From positions 3,389,344 to 3,453,343 of the forward strand of contig NZ_CP081844.1 of the NCBI RefSeq assembly GCF_019803445.1: a stretch of 64,000 bases of DNA, read 5' to 3'. The translations under genes were made by a program, and so were the position numbers. Positions 5,794-14,459 of the stretch are shown here, piece after piece. The DNA comes from Caenibius sp. WL. GTDB taxonomy: Bacteria; Pseudomonadota; Alphaproteobacteria; Sphingomonadales; Sphingomonadaceae. Numbering within the stretch: position 1 is the first letter of the stretch; the number at the start of each line of letters is the position of its first letter. Below the pieces are notes generated by a model. That model was not told where the DNA came from and searched no databases. It was given only the letters and a program-made list of their open reading frames with translations.

Positions 5794-7333
5794 CTTCCTA
5801 GGCACATTGACCGCCGCCTTGTCCCCGCGCGGCGTCCCTCTGAGCCCGCCCGATGACCGGGGCGGCTGGTGGCCCATTGTGCGTGAAAGCTTTGCAGGCG
5901 CCTGGCAGCAGAATGTCACCGTCGATCAGCAGGCGGTGCTCGCCTTTCATGCAGTGTTTGCCTGCATGACGCTAATTGCCAACGACATCGCCAAGTTGCG
6001 GGTAAAGCTGGTCGCCAAGGACAGCGATGGCATCTGGTCCGAAACGGAAAATGCCGCGTATTCACCGGTTTTGCGTAAGCCGAACGACTATCAGACCCGC
6101 ATTCAGTTCTGGGAACACTATATCCTGTCGAAGCTGTCGCGCGGGAACACTTATGTCCTGAAGGTGCGCGATAACCGCCGTGTGGTGACGAAATTGCATG
6201 TGCTCGACCCGGACCGGGTTCAGCCCCTCGTCGCCCCGGATGGCAACGTCTACTATGCGCTCCAGTGCGATAACATTGCCGGATTGACCGAACCCCGGAT
6301 CGTGGTGCCCGCGAATGAGATCATCCACGACCGGTTTAATTGTCTGTTCCATCCCCTCGTCGGTATATCGCCCATTTTCGCAAGCGGTCTGGCTGCGACA
6401 CAGGGCCTGAACATTCAGAAGAACAGCGCTTCGCTGTTCGCCAACGCTTCGCAGCCGGGCGGACTGCTGATCGCTCCCGGCAATATAGATCAGGCAAACG
6501 CGGATCGTCTCAAGGCCTATTGGGAAGCGAACTACACGGGGCAGAACGCTGGCAAGATCGCCGTGCTCGGTGACGGCATGGAGTACAAGGCGCTCAATAT
6601 CAGTCCGGTCGACGCGCAGCTGATCGAGCAATTGAAGTGGACCGCCGAGGTCGTGTGCTCGACCTTCCACATGCCGCCGTACAAGATCGGTGTGGGCACC
6701 ATGCCGACCTACAACAACATTCAGGCGCTGAATGTCGAGTACTACAGTCAGTGCCTTCAATCGCACATCGAAGCAGCCGAGGTTTGCCTTGATGACGGGC
6801 TGGGCACGGGCGAGCGCCTTGGCACCGAATTCGACACAAAGAACCTGCTGCGCATGGACAGCGTCACGCAGATGCAGGTTCTGAGGGATGGCGTGAACGG
6901 CGGCATCATGGCTCCGGATGAGGCACGCGCCGATCTGGATCTAAAACCGAAGCGCGGCGGCGACACGCCTTACTTGCAGCAGCAGAATTATTCGCTGGAA
7001 GCGCTCGCCAAGCGTGACGCGCGCGACGACCCGTTCGCCAAAGATGCGTCGGTGCGCTCCAACGCGACTGACGATGTCGTGAAGGCCCTCCTGCGGCTGG
7101 TTGGAGACCTGCAATCTAAGGCGGCCCAATCGGAAGAGACCGAGTTGGAGCAGGCGTTTCTTTATCAAGGCGTTTACGAACAGGGCAGAAAATATGAACG
7201 GGGCCAATTTGTGACACGCGGCGGAAGCATGTGGCACTGCAAGCGGCAGACCACCGAAACCCCGGGTGAATCCCCAGATCATTGGCAGCTTGCGGTTAAG
7301 AAGGGCCGTGACGGGAAGGACACGACCCGATGA
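5786..7333 (+). CDS. Phage portal protein with carbohydrate-binding-like C-terminus
   Basis: A 515-residue HK97-family portal, the dodecameric ring through which DNA enters and leaves the capsid. Typical segments are VFACMTLIANDIAKLRVKLV near 50, the wing LHVLDPDRVQPL, HPLVGISPIF, and the crown/clip region EQLKWTAEVVCSTFHMPPYK. After the normal portal end (about residue 430) come a short coiled coil and YEQGRKYERGQFVTRGGSMW ... TPGESPDHWQLA, a pattern of the chitin/carbohydrate-binding CBM5/12 fold, ending in a collagen-like GRDGKD. The fusion is unusual for a portal. ATG at 5786 follows GGAGGGG. Confidence 0.9.
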   Translation: MSSFLGTLTAALSPRGVPLSPPDDRGGWWPIVRESFAGAWQQNVTVDQQAVLAFHAVFACMTLIANDIAKLRVKLVAKDSDGIWSETENAAYSPVLRKPNDYQTRIQFWEHYILSKLSRGNTYVLKVRDNRRVVTKLHVLDPDRVQPLVAPDGNVYYALQCDNIAGLTEPRIVVPANEIIHDRFNCLFHPLVGISPIFASGLAATQGLNIQKNSASLFANASQPGGLLIAPGNIDQANADRLKAYWEANYTGQNAGKIAVLGDGMEYKALNISPVDAQLIEQLKWTAEVVCSTFHMPPYKIGVGTMPTYNNIQALNVEYYSQCLQSHIEAAEVCLDDGLGTGERLGTEFDTKNLLRMDSVTQMQVLRDGVNGGIMAPDEARADLDLKPKRGGDTPYLQQQNYSLEALAKRDARDDPFAKDASVRSNATDDVVKALLRLVGDLQSKAAQSEETELEQAFLYQGVYEQGRKYERGQFVTRGGSMWHCKRQTTETPGESPDHWQLAVKKGRDGKDTTR

Positions 7334-7581
7334 CCACAATCCTTGAAGCCATGACGGCTCGTGCACTGGCCGAATTCGACGAACTTGCCATGCAGCAGGA
7401 GCAAGCCATTTGCGCCGATCTGAGGGCGCAAGGGTTCAGCCGGAACGAAATCAAAGCTCACATCGCCAACTGCAAGTCCAGCCTAGCCGAACAGCGTGCC
7501 GAAATCGGCCGCATGGTCGCAAACCAACTGACGAAGGCGGGTATCCCGCTGGATGGAGATGCCCATGCCCTCTCACACTGA
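7330..7581 (+). CDS. Hypothetical protein (83 aa)
   Basis: An 83-residue, mostly helical, charged protein (LEAMTARALAEFDELAMQQE; ADLRAQGFSRNEIKAHIANC) with no recognised family. The ATG overlaps the portal stop (ATGA) and is preceded by GGAAGGA. It may be a small assembly factor given its place between portal and tape measure. Confidence 0.6.
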   Translation: MTTILEAMTARALAEFDELAMQQEQAICADLRAQGFSRNEIKAHIANCKSSLAEQRAEIGRMVANQLTKAGIPLDGDAHALSH

Positions 7582-7852
7582 TCTGCTCGGTACCTTGGTC
7601 CAGGCGGACCATATCGTACTCGCAGGCCTTCGCGCCTATGACCTCGCCATCGGGAAGATCGATGCCGAGACCATTGCGAATGGCACCAGGCGGATGGTGC
7701 AGGCGGGCCACAGCGAAGCCGAGATTGAAGCGTTCGTGGCCGAGGTAAAGGGAAGCCGGACAGAAGCCCGGCGCGCTCTGCATCGCAAGCTGTGGCTGGA
7801 AGCTCTTGTGGCAATCAGCGTCCCAATACAGCCGGACTCTGGGGAGGTCTGA
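7565..7852 (+). CDS. Hypothetical protein (95 aa)
   Basis: A helical 95-residue protein, no family recognised. Three close ATGs (7553, 7559, 7565) compete; the third has a GGAG 6 bases upstream and is chosen. It overlaps the previous gene and ends 3 bases before the tape-measure start. Its place just upstream of the tape measure is where tail-assembly chaperones usually lie, but no slippery frameshift sequence is visible. Confidence 0.55.
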   Translation: MPSHTDLLGTLVQADHIVLAGLRAYDLAIGKIDAETIANGTRRMVQAGHSEAEIEAFVAEVKGSRTEARRALHRKLWLEALVAISVPIQPDSGEV

Positions 7853-7855
7853 ACC

Positions 7856-10800
7856 ATGGCAGGCATCAAGGCTGGCCGTGACATGGATCTTCAGATCAAA
7901 ATGATCATGGACCTGCAAGACCTTGTGAAAGGTGCACAGGAGGCCGAACGGATCATGAAATCGACCGGGGCCAATATTTCGCAGGGCATGTCCGCCGCCG
8001 ATCATGCGGTTGCTGAAGCCGGGGTATCTATGGCCCGCTTGCGCCGGGAAGCGCAGGCGCTGAAAGATCGGCTCGATCCGCTTGCGCCAGCGCAGCGACG
8101 ATATGCGCAGGAATTGAAGAACGCGAACGCCATGCTGGCGACAGGGATGATCGACCAGCGCCAATATGCGCAGGCGGTGGAATTTGCCGAGCAGAAGCTC
8201 GATGAACAGACCTTGGCGCTACAGCGCAATCGCGTGGCGGGGCAGCAGGTGAATGCCGCGAACGGCGCGCAGCGCGCCGGGATGCAGCAATTGTCGATGC
8301 AATTGAACGATGCGGCCACAATGTGGATGCTCGGTGCGAGCAAGATGCAGATTTTTGCCAGTCAGGGCGGACAGGTCGTTCAGGCCCTCCAATTGATGAC
8401 CGGCAGCAGCAAAGGCCTGATCGGCTTCCTCGGTGGCCCGTGGGGCATGGTGTTGACCACTGCGACAATGGTGTTGACCCCATTCATTGCCAAGCTGTTC
8501 GAGAGCAAGAACGCCGCTGACGCTGCTGCTGACAGCTATCGCTCTGCCGCGCAGGCCGCGCGAGAACTGGCCGGGACGGAGAACGCCATCAAGCTCGCCA
8601 CCGCGCAGGGCGAACTAAATGATAAGCGTTCGCGTCTGCTTGCAGTCGAAAATCAGCTTTCAGCGGGCAGAGGGAAGTCAAAAAACACCAGATACCAGAG
8701 CGATAACGACTTGCTCGGGAGTCTGACAACCAATGCTTTGCGGAAAGAACGGCTCGCACTCAAGCAGGAGATCCTTGAGCGGGAAAGTGTGGTTGCGCTT
8801 GCGGAGGATATGAACGTCAAGCTGGCCGCCGCGCAGGAAAAGGCGGCCAAATCGGCGGAGAAGAAGACAGGCAAGACGCGGGAAGCGTCCGCCGCGACCC
8901 GTGCCCACAATGCGGCGCTGGCGGAAGCCAAGCGTGCATATGACCAGCAGATCAAATCCACCGATAGTTTCATCGCATCGCTTCAAGACGAGATCGCGCG
9001 GATCGGCCTGGACGAGAAGGCCTTGCGGCAATTGCAGGTGTCGCGCGAACTCGACGCGGCCAAGACTGACGCGCAGAAACAGAAGATCATCGAACTGAAC
9101 AAGGTCCGTGAGGAGGCGATCAAGCTGCAAGAGCAGCGGGAGCAAACGAAGCAGGCCCGCGCCGCCACCGGCGACCTGAACAAGGAACTGGCCCAGCTTG
9201 AACGCGAAGTTCAGGTGCTGGAGGATGTGGGCTGGGCACGCGATAAGAACCTCCTGCGGATGGAGCGGGAAGCAGCCATTCGGGAGAAATCCATCGGCGC
9301 GGCGATTGCGGAGGCGGCTGGGAACAAGAAGCTGGCCGACGAACTGCGCGCGCAAATCCCGATCCTTGAAACCATTTATGGGCTCAAAATCCAGATGGGC
9401 GACAGGGTCGAGCAGGTCGAGGAGGAACGCGACGCGGCCGAGCGGCTGAACAACGAACTGCGCGAGATGATTTCGTTGTTGCAGGACATCGGCGGTGTGG
9501 CTGGCGTGTTGGGCGGCATTCTCGGTTTCGTGACCGGGAACGATGGTGCCCTACGCGGGCCTATCGGCGCGCTCTTGCGCATGGGAACCGGCAAGACGGA
9601 AATCGTCAACGGCGAGAAGGTGGCCGTCACCATCGGTGACGAGTTGCGCAAAGTGCTCGGCTCGTTCGGTGACGATCTTGCGGTGATGCTCAAGGGCGCT
9701 GCGACTGGCACGCTCGCCGCCAACGCAGTGCTCGGAAATCAAGGCACCAGCGGCCAGATCGGCTCTATGCTTGGCGGCGCTGCCGGGCAGGCATTGGGCA
9801 CGAAGTTTCTCGGCGCGCTGGGCAGCTTTGCGGGGCCTCTCGGCTCAATCGCTGGCGGTATCATCGGCGGAATGCTCGGTGGCATTGTTGGCAGCGTGTT
9901 CAAATCGACGAAATGGGGCCGGGCTGATATCTCTGGCGTAGGCGACGCCAACATTCGCTACCGCAGCAACAGCGGCAAGTACGAAGGCCCGGTGAACGAC
10001 GCGGCCAACGCGGTCATCAAAGGCTTGAACAGCATTGCGGAGCAGCTTGGCGGTGTGGCTGGCGAGTTTGGCAGTATCGCCATCGGCATTCGCGACGGCA
10101 AATATCGGGTCAACCCGAATGGCAAGAGCCTGAAAGTCAGCGCGGGAGCCAAGGACTTCGGTGAGGATAGCGCGGCAGCGATTGCCTACGCGATCCAGAT
10201 GGCCGTGCAGAAAGGCGCGATCAGCGGCATCAACCAGTCAGTTCTGAACCTCTTGCAGGCCAGTGGCGATTTCGAGGAACAGCTTTCGAAGGCCGCGCAG
10301 TTGCAGGGCATCTTTGCCGAGATCGCGCAGGCGGCCGATCCGATGGGCTATGAACTGGAGCAGTTGGCGAAACGGTTCACCAGCATCCGTGCGCTGCTGG
10401 CGGAAGCCAATGCCACGCCCGAAGAACAGGCCAAGGTCGACGCCTACCAGAAGCAGCAGGAAGCCGCGATCCGGCAGCGCTATGCAGAGGAAGCCAACGC
10501 CCGGCGCGCGGCGCAGCTTGAGAAAGAGGCCGAGCTGCTGCTGTTGCAGGGCAAGGCGTCGCAGGCGCTGGCAAAGACCCGCGAGGCCGAACTGATCCAG
10601 TTGAACGCGGCTGAACAGGCGATCCAAAAGCAGATTTACGCCGAAACCGATCTGGCGACGAAGCGGGCGCTGCAAATCCAGTTGCTGGAAGCGCAGGGCA
10701 ACGCGGAGGCGGCGAAGGCCGCTCAGCGTGCCGAGGAACTGCGTTCGACGCTGGACGACAACAAGGCGATGCAACAGCGCATCTGGCTCACGCAGGACCT

Positions 10801-11461
10801 TGCCGACGCCTACAACCGGGAAAGCGACGGCCTTCGGAGCACCATCGACGAGATGAAGGGCTTGGGCGACACGCTTAAGGAATTCCGCCGATCGATCTAT
10901 GCCGCCGATGGCGGGGCCATGTCCTACACGCAGGCGCTGGCCAAATGGATACAGACGCAGGCGCTTGCCGCGACCGGCGACAAGAAAGCCATGGGCGATC
11001 TGCCGAACATTGGGCGCGACTTCCTCGACGTGGCGAAGAACAGCGCGAAATCGATGCTGGAATACAAGCGCGCGCAGGCGTTGGTGGCCAACGGCGTAGA
11101 TCAGGCCATCCGCTTTGCCGACAATGCCGCCAGCGAGGCCGAACAGCAATTGGCGCTGATGAAATCGCAGGCGGAAAGCCTGATTTCCATCGACGAAAAC
11201 CTCCAGTCGTTCGAGGACGCGCTGAACAAGCTGATCGCGCACAATCAGGCGACGGCGGCTCCCTCACCGGCGCCCTCGCCCGCCAGCGATCAGCAAACAT
11301 CGGAAAATCTGAAATCGGGCTTCTCGTCGATGAAGGAAGCTATCGACGCCATGCGCAGGGAGTTCCTGGATATGCGGCGCACCCTCGGGCGGTTCAGCGA
11401 AGACGGCGTGACCCTCGATGTCAACGTAAAAGGCGGTGCCCTCGATAAGGTCGAAGCATGA
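7856..11461 (+). CDS. Phage tail length tape measure protein
   Basis: A 1201-residue tape measure, the largest gene of the element. The N-terminal 180 residues and most of 330-560 and 830-1200 are long amphipathic coiled coils. Hydrophobic segments are GMVLTTATMVLTPFIAKLF (about 200) and glycine-rich AGVLGGILGF and AGPLGSIAGGIIGGMLGGIV (about 545-680), the pattern expected for the membrane-inserting part. GGGGAGG precedes the ATG. By the usual 0.15 nm per residue it would set a tail near 180 nm, yet no tube or baseplate gene is present. The end overlaps the next start (GCATGAGC). Confidence 0.9.
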   Translation: MAGIKAGRDMDLQIKMIMDLQDLVKGAQEAERIMKSTGANISQGMSAADHAVAEAGVSMARLRREAQALKDRLDPLAPAQRRYAQELKNANAMLATGMIDQRQYAQAVEFAEQKLDEQTLALQRNRVAGQQVNAANGAQRAGMQQLSMQLNDAATMWMLGASKMQIFASQGGQVVQALQLMTGSSKGLIGFLGGPWGMVLTTATMVLTPFIAKLFESKNAADAAADSYRSAAQAARELAGTENAIKLATAQGELNDKRSRLLAVENQLSAGRGKSKNTRYQSDNDLLGSLTTNALRKERLALKQEILERESVVALAEDMNVKLAAAQEKAAKSAEKKTGKTREASAATRAHNAALAEAKRAYDQQIKSTDSFIASLQDEIARIGLDEKALRQLQVSRELDAAKTDAQKQKIIELNKVREEAIKLQEQREQTKQARAATGDLNKELAQLEREVQVLEDVGWARDKNLLRMEREAAIREKSIGAAIAEAAGNKKLADELRAQIPILETIYGLKIQMGDRVEQVEEERDAAERLNNELREMISLLQDIGGVAGVLGGILGFVTGNDGALRGPIGALLRMGTGKTEIVNGEKVAVTIGDELRKVLGSFGDDLAVMLKGAATGTLAANAVLGNQGTSGQIGSMLGGAAGQALGTKFLGALGSFAGPLGSIAGGIIGGMLGGIVGSVFKSTKWGRADISGVGDANIRYRSNSGKYEGPVNDAANAVIKGLNSIAEQLGGVAGEFGSIAIGIRDGKYRVNPNGKSLKVSAGAKDFGEDSAAAIAYAIQMAVQKGAISGINQSVLNLLQASGDFEEQLSKAAQLQGIFAEIAQAADPMGYELEQLAKRFTSIRALLAEANATPEEQAKVDAYQKQQEAAIRQRYAEEANARRAAQLEKEAELLLLQGKASQALAKTREAELIQLNAAEQAIQKQIYAETDLATKRALQIQLLEAQGNAEAAKAAQRAEELRSTLDDNKAMQQRIWLTQDLADAYNRESDGLRSTIDEMKGLGDTLKEFRRSIYAADGGAMSYTQALAKWIQTQALAATGDKKAMGDLPNIGRDFLDVAKNSAKSMLEYKRAQALVANGVDQAIRFADNAASEAEQQLALMKSQAESLISIDENLQSFEDALNKLIAHNQATAAPSPAPSPASDQQTSENLKSGFSSMKEAIDAMRREFLDMRRTLGRFSEDGVTLDVNVKGGALDKVEA

Positions 11462-11976
11462 GCATCCGCATCAAGAACATGGACGCGCTCAGCCGCGCCC
11501 TGCAGCAGTTCCCGCTACGTGTGCAGCAGAATGCCGCCAAACGGGCCGTCAGGCAGGGCGTGAACGTCCTACGCGATGAGGCCCGCCAGACCGTCAGGAG
11601 GCACAGCGGCAAGCTCGCAGCATCCATCAAGACGACCGTGAGCACGCGAGGCAATGTCACAATCGGGCGGGTCCGCCTTAAGGGCGAGCACGCATTCATT
11701 GGCCGATTCATCGAATATGGGGTGACGGCCCACTTCATTCGCGCCGGGGCAAAGAAGGGCGAGCAGGTCCACAGCGGTTCCGGCGACGCGATGAAGATCG
11801 GCGGCGAGTTCGTCACCGGCACAATCCTGCATCCCGGCTTCGCCCCGCGCCCGTTCATGCGCCCAGCGCTGGACAGCAAGGGGAGCGAAGCGGCGGACGC
11901 TGTTCGCGCATCGCTGGCGGCATGGCTCAGCAAGGGCATGCCCACCGCTCCAGACACCACAGACGACGAGGAATAG
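11458..11976 (+). CDS. HK97 gp10-like head-tail component
   Basis: A 172-residue protein of the HK97 gp10 (tail completion / head closure) family. Visible are the helical start IRIKNMDALSRALQQFP, RHSGKLAASI, the strand IGRVRLKGEHAFIGRFIEYG and the characteristic HPGFAPRPFMRPALDS. In standard phages it lies before the tail tube and tape measure; here it follows the tape measure, which shows rearrangement. Coupled to the tape-measure stop by a 4-bp overlap. Confidence 0.85.
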   Translation: MSIRIKNMDALSRALQQFPLRVQQNAAKRAVRQGVNVLRDEARQTVRRHSGKLAASIKTTVSTRGNVTIGRVRLKGEHAFIGRFIEYGVTAHFIRAGAKKGEQVHSGSGDAMKIGGEFVTGTILHPGFAPRPFMRPALDSKGSEAADAVRASLAAWLSKGMPTAPDTTDDEE

Positions 11977-11980
11977 CACG

Positions 11981-12307
11981 ATGGATCAGCCCACCCCTCA
12001 TTTGGACAGCCTTCTTTACAATGTCATCAGGCCATCCTGTAGACAATGTGAGCACTCTTTCAGACTCGACCTGATCGGCCTGGCCCCGATCACCACTATC
12101 GTATGCCCTGCGTGCTCTCATGAATTCCGGTACACCCGGGCCGAACTGCGCCACATTCATAGGCAGTTCGATAAAGCGGCAAAGGCCCTTCGCAACCTTG
12201 ATCGCCCCGAAGTCCGCGCCAAGGTGGAATGGGCCTCAAACGCAATTGCCAGAGCAAAAGCCAAACCGCTGCGCATCGCACGGATAATCGATCCAATGTT
12301 GGATTGA
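11981..12307 (+). CDS. Zinc-ribbon protein (108 aa)
   Basis: A 108-residue protein with a four-cysteine zinc ribbon: CRQC near residue 20 and CPAC about 23 residues later. The C-terminal half is a basic helix (IHRQFDKAAKALRNLDRPEV). Such proteins bind nucleic acid or act as small adaptors. GAGGAA precedes the ATG. It sits directly before the HNH nuclease, so a role in DNA processing is possible but not shown. Confidence 0.65.
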   Translation: MDQPTPHLDSLLYNVIRPSCRQCEHSFRLDLIGLAPITTIVCPACSHEFRYTRAELRHIHRQFDKAAKALRNLDRPEVRAKVEWASNAIARAKAKPLRIARIIDPMLD

Positions 12308-12313
12308 TCGGCT

Positions 12314-12625
12314 ATGGCCTGGTCCCGTACATCTCGACACAAGCGTGGGTATGATCACCGATGGGGCAAGCTGCGCAAGAACATCCTGACCCGCGACAAG
12401 CACCTGTGTCAGGAGTGTCGGCGCAAGGGCCGAGTGAAGACCGGCAACCACGTCGACCACATCAAGCCCAAAGCCAAGGGTGGCACGGACGATCCGGGTA
12501 ATTTGCAAGTGATTTGTGCTGAGCATCACGCGGAGAAAACTCAGCGAGAGGCAGCAGAGGCGCAGGGCCGGACATACCGGCCCCGCAAGCAGTTCGATGT
12601 GACTGGCTGGCCAATTGAGGGCTAG
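12314..12625 (+). CDS. HNH endonuclease, phage type
   Basis: A 103-residue HNH nuclease. The motif runs as CQEC near 35, then HVDHIKP (catalytic His), DDPGNLQVIC and the second half AEHHAEKTQREA, i.e. H-N-H with zinc-binding cysteines. The N-terminus SRHKRGYDHRWGKLR is the common opening of phage HNH proteins that stimulate terminase cutting at cos. No terminase follows, so its partner must be supplied by a helper or has been lost. Confidence 0.88.
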   Translation: MAWSRTSRHKRGYDHRWGKLRKNILTRDKHLCQECRRKGRVKTGNHVDHIKPKAKGGTDDPGNLQVICAEHHAEKTQREAAEAQGRTYRPRKQFDVTGWPIEG

Positions 12626-12689
12626 GCTGGCAGGGTTACGCGAATTGCACGTTGTCACCGCGTGCTGCCGCGTTGGTGAAGGGGAACCG

Positions 12690-13535
12690 ATGGCAAATCA
12701 GAGCAACGATAGAGAGCAGGGAAAAATCGAAGGGCAACGCCTTCACGTCTCCATAGTCCAACCGGACGAATACAAGGAGCGTGATCTTCGCGCTCAGGAA
12801 ACCTTGGCAGGCTGGGCTATGCCGATGTTCCTTGCCGCGGTGGCTTCAGTTATCATCACAGCAATTGGCACCTTTCTAATATTGAAGCAGGTTCAACTGA
12901 CAAGAACCGCCGTACAGGATACAGCTAAAGCCACAAATGCGGTGTTGGAAGGAAATGACCTGACGCGCAGAGCCCACCGCCCTTGGATCACGTTGGATCT
13001 AACTCCACATTTCAGCGGCCCATACCATGATGGGCTACACATGAAGTTCGACTTTCATTTCGAGAACGTAGGGCCGACCTTGGCCACTGGCGTCAGCACG
13101 AAGACCGCACTGTTATGCCAAAGAGTAGACGAAACCCCTTTGGCATTTCGCACCCGCATGTCGGAGTTGATCGAGATGTGGAAGAGTGCTTACGGGGCGC
13201 CGGACAATCACTGCCTCGCCCCTAAGGCGGTAGGAACGGTCCCGTTCTGGGAAACGTTTATGCCACCAGACCTGATAGTGAAGGAATTTCTTGCAGGTCA
13301 TCTCGGCGCGGACATCATCGCTATGGCCGCTGTGTTCTACAAGGCGGCCGATATCGAAGCCTTGCAGTGTAGCTGGCGTGTATGGACATTGGGGCATATG
13401 GATCGGCGCAACTTTATTGCTTTCATTCCGATTGGAAGGTCGTTGCGAGAGGAGGATTTGGTAGCCCAGCCCCTGTTAGCAGGCCTGATGCATCACGAAT
13501 ATCCTTCTCTCCCTAGCGATCACGATAGGGCGTAA
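12690..13535 (+). CDS. Single-pass membrane protein, candidate cargo gene
   Basis: A 281-residue protein of unrecognised family. The ATG at 12690 follows a GGGGAA. After a polar cytoplasmic start comes one transmembrane helix (GWAMPMFLAAVASVIITAIG, about 42-65), a helical stalk, then RRAHRPWITLDL, a signature seen in many uncharacterised bacterial membrane proteins with an extracytoplasmic beta-rich domain (FHFENVGPTLATGVS). It lies after the morphogenesis block and before a hairpin terminator, a typical place for accessory genes such as exclusion or defence factors. That role is inference. Confidence 0.65.
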   Translation: MANQSNDREQGKIEGQRLHVSIVQPDEYKERDLRAQETLAGWAMPMFLAAVASVIITAIGTFLILKQVQLTRTAVQDTAKATNAVLEGNDLTRRAHRPWITLDLTPHFSGPYHDGLHMKFDFHFENVGPTLATGVSTKTALLCQRVDETPLAFRTRMSELIEMWKSAYGAPDNHCLAPKAVGTVPFWETFMPPDLIVKEFLAGHLGADIIAMAAVFYKAADIEALQCSWRVWTLGHMDRRNFIAFIPIGRSLREEDLVAQPLLAGLMHHEYPSLPSDHDRA

Positions 13536-13548
13536 ACCTAACTTACCT

Positions 13549-13575
13549 CGGCACTGGTAAATTCTTCCAGTGCCG
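13549..13575. terminator. Hairpin after the late operon
   Basis: CGGCACTGG-taaattctt-CCAGTGCCG: a perfect 9-bp stem with a 9-nt loop, 14 bases after the stop of the membrane-protein gene. No T run follows, so it may be Rho-assisted or bidirectional. Confidence 0.6.
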
Positions 13576-13684
13576 GGCCCGGTCTGGACGCCCTCATTAT
13601 TTTCCGAAGGCCGCCCACGCCCATCAACTGCAAACGGTCTATGTTCAGCATAAGGCGCAAACCTGCGCTGATCCTGGCAACAGA

Positions 13685-13906
13685 CTATGGAATGAGGCCA
13701 GTTGCCCTGCCGATGAAGCAGGCGACCAAAGCGCCCGCCATAAAGCTATATACGGAAAACAAGAACCAGAAGGCCCGAGGGCGTCGTTCACGGTCGATTT
13801 CGGCCCCGACATAGCCGAAGTCTGGCAGCTTACCGGATTTTAGACCGAATGCCGGTAAAGCCAATGCAACGAGCGTGATGGCCAGCAGTATAAGCTGTGC
13901 TTTCAC
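13685..13906 (-). CDS. Small two-helix membrane protein (73 aa)
   Basis: A GTG-started 73-residue frame. The N-terminal helix QLILLAITLVALALPAFG and the second helix FWFLFSVYSFMAGALVACF flank a charged loop (AEIDRERRPR). No family recognised. It runs against the late operon. A 23-codon frame (see 13903-13974) overlaps its start in a GTGA arrangement. Confidence 0.5.
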   Translation of the reverse strand: MKAQLILLAITLVALALPAFGLKSGKLPDFGYVGAEIDRERRPRAFWFLFSVYSFMAGALVACFIGRATGLIP

Positions 13907-13974
13907 TCCGGCTGCTCGGGCTTAGGCTTCGCTACCCTCTTGAGCCTGTCGAGTTGCGTTTTCTGATCTGCCAT
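13903..13974 (-). CDS. Possible 23-aa peptide overlapping the next start
   Basis: A minus-strand frame MADQKTQLDRLKRVAKPKPE... (23 residues, very basic) ends on the GTG start of the 73-aa membrane protein (GTGA overlap), the same coupling seen throughout the element. There is no clear ribosome binding site, so it may be only an upstream leader frame or chance. Confidence 0.25.
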   Translation of the reverse strand: MADQKTQLDRLKRVAKPKPEQPE

Positions 13975-14107
13975 GTGCGGGGCATAGCACGAAAAAAGGG
14001 ACCGTCGAAACGGCCTCCTGAAAGGCATTGATCCTGGCCACGCTGCACTGCTTTCACAATGCTATCCTGACCTGGACGTGCAGATGAAACGAGCCGGGGG
14101 GCTTACC

Positions 14108-14215
14108 ATGACCAAACCTCTACGCGGTGACACGTTTGCGACGCTTTTGATCGCATGGATCGGAGCATCGGTCTTCGCCATCGCCATAGTGGCATTTGTC
14201 GCCATAGCCACCTGA
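14108..14215 (+). CDS. Possible 35-aa membrane peptide
   Basis: An ATG preceded by GGGGGG encodes 35 residues with a single hydrophobic helix (LLIAWIGASVFAIAIVAFVA) after a short basic start MTKPLRG. This is the size and shape of small phage membrane proteins. No family call. Confidence 0.4.
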   Translation: MTKPLRGDTFATLLIAWIGASVFAIAIVAFVAIAT

Positions 14216-14357
14216 TCAGTTTGCGGGGCGGACGCTGTGCGACGCTCATTATGGATGAGGGTAGAGGGTGGTCACGAAATGGCCCCTTTCGGCCCTGTCG
14301 CCCGCAGAATTCTGCGACGCAGGGGTGGTGCTCACCCTGATAGGAAAACAGCAAAAA

Positions 14358-14407
14358 ATAACTGAGTGATTACGATTTCGCTTGCAGCGGAATCATCACT
14401 CAGTTAT
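14358..14407. other. Large imperfect stem-loop (21 paired bases)
   Basis: ATAACTGAGTGAT (14358-14370) pairs perfectly with ATCACTCAGTTAT (14395-14407). The enclosed bases continue the stem: GATTTCGC (14374-14381) with GCGGAATC (14387-14394, one G-T pair), leaving a 3-nt bulge and the loop TTGCA. The A-run 14353-14358 and the T/A flank make it a possible bidirectional terminator, a structured RNA or a small mobile hairpin. It is in a non-coding stretch (14216-14459) with no other feature seen. Confidence 0.7.
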
Positions 14408-14459
14408 AAAAACTTGTCAGCGGGGAATTCGCCCCGGTGACAATCGAAGGAAAAGAGCC

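Noticed and set aside
7553..7860. Programmed frameshift in tail-assembly chaperone genes
   Set aside because: No slippery heptamer with an overlapping extension was seen before the tape-measure gene; the two small frames are simply overlapping genes.
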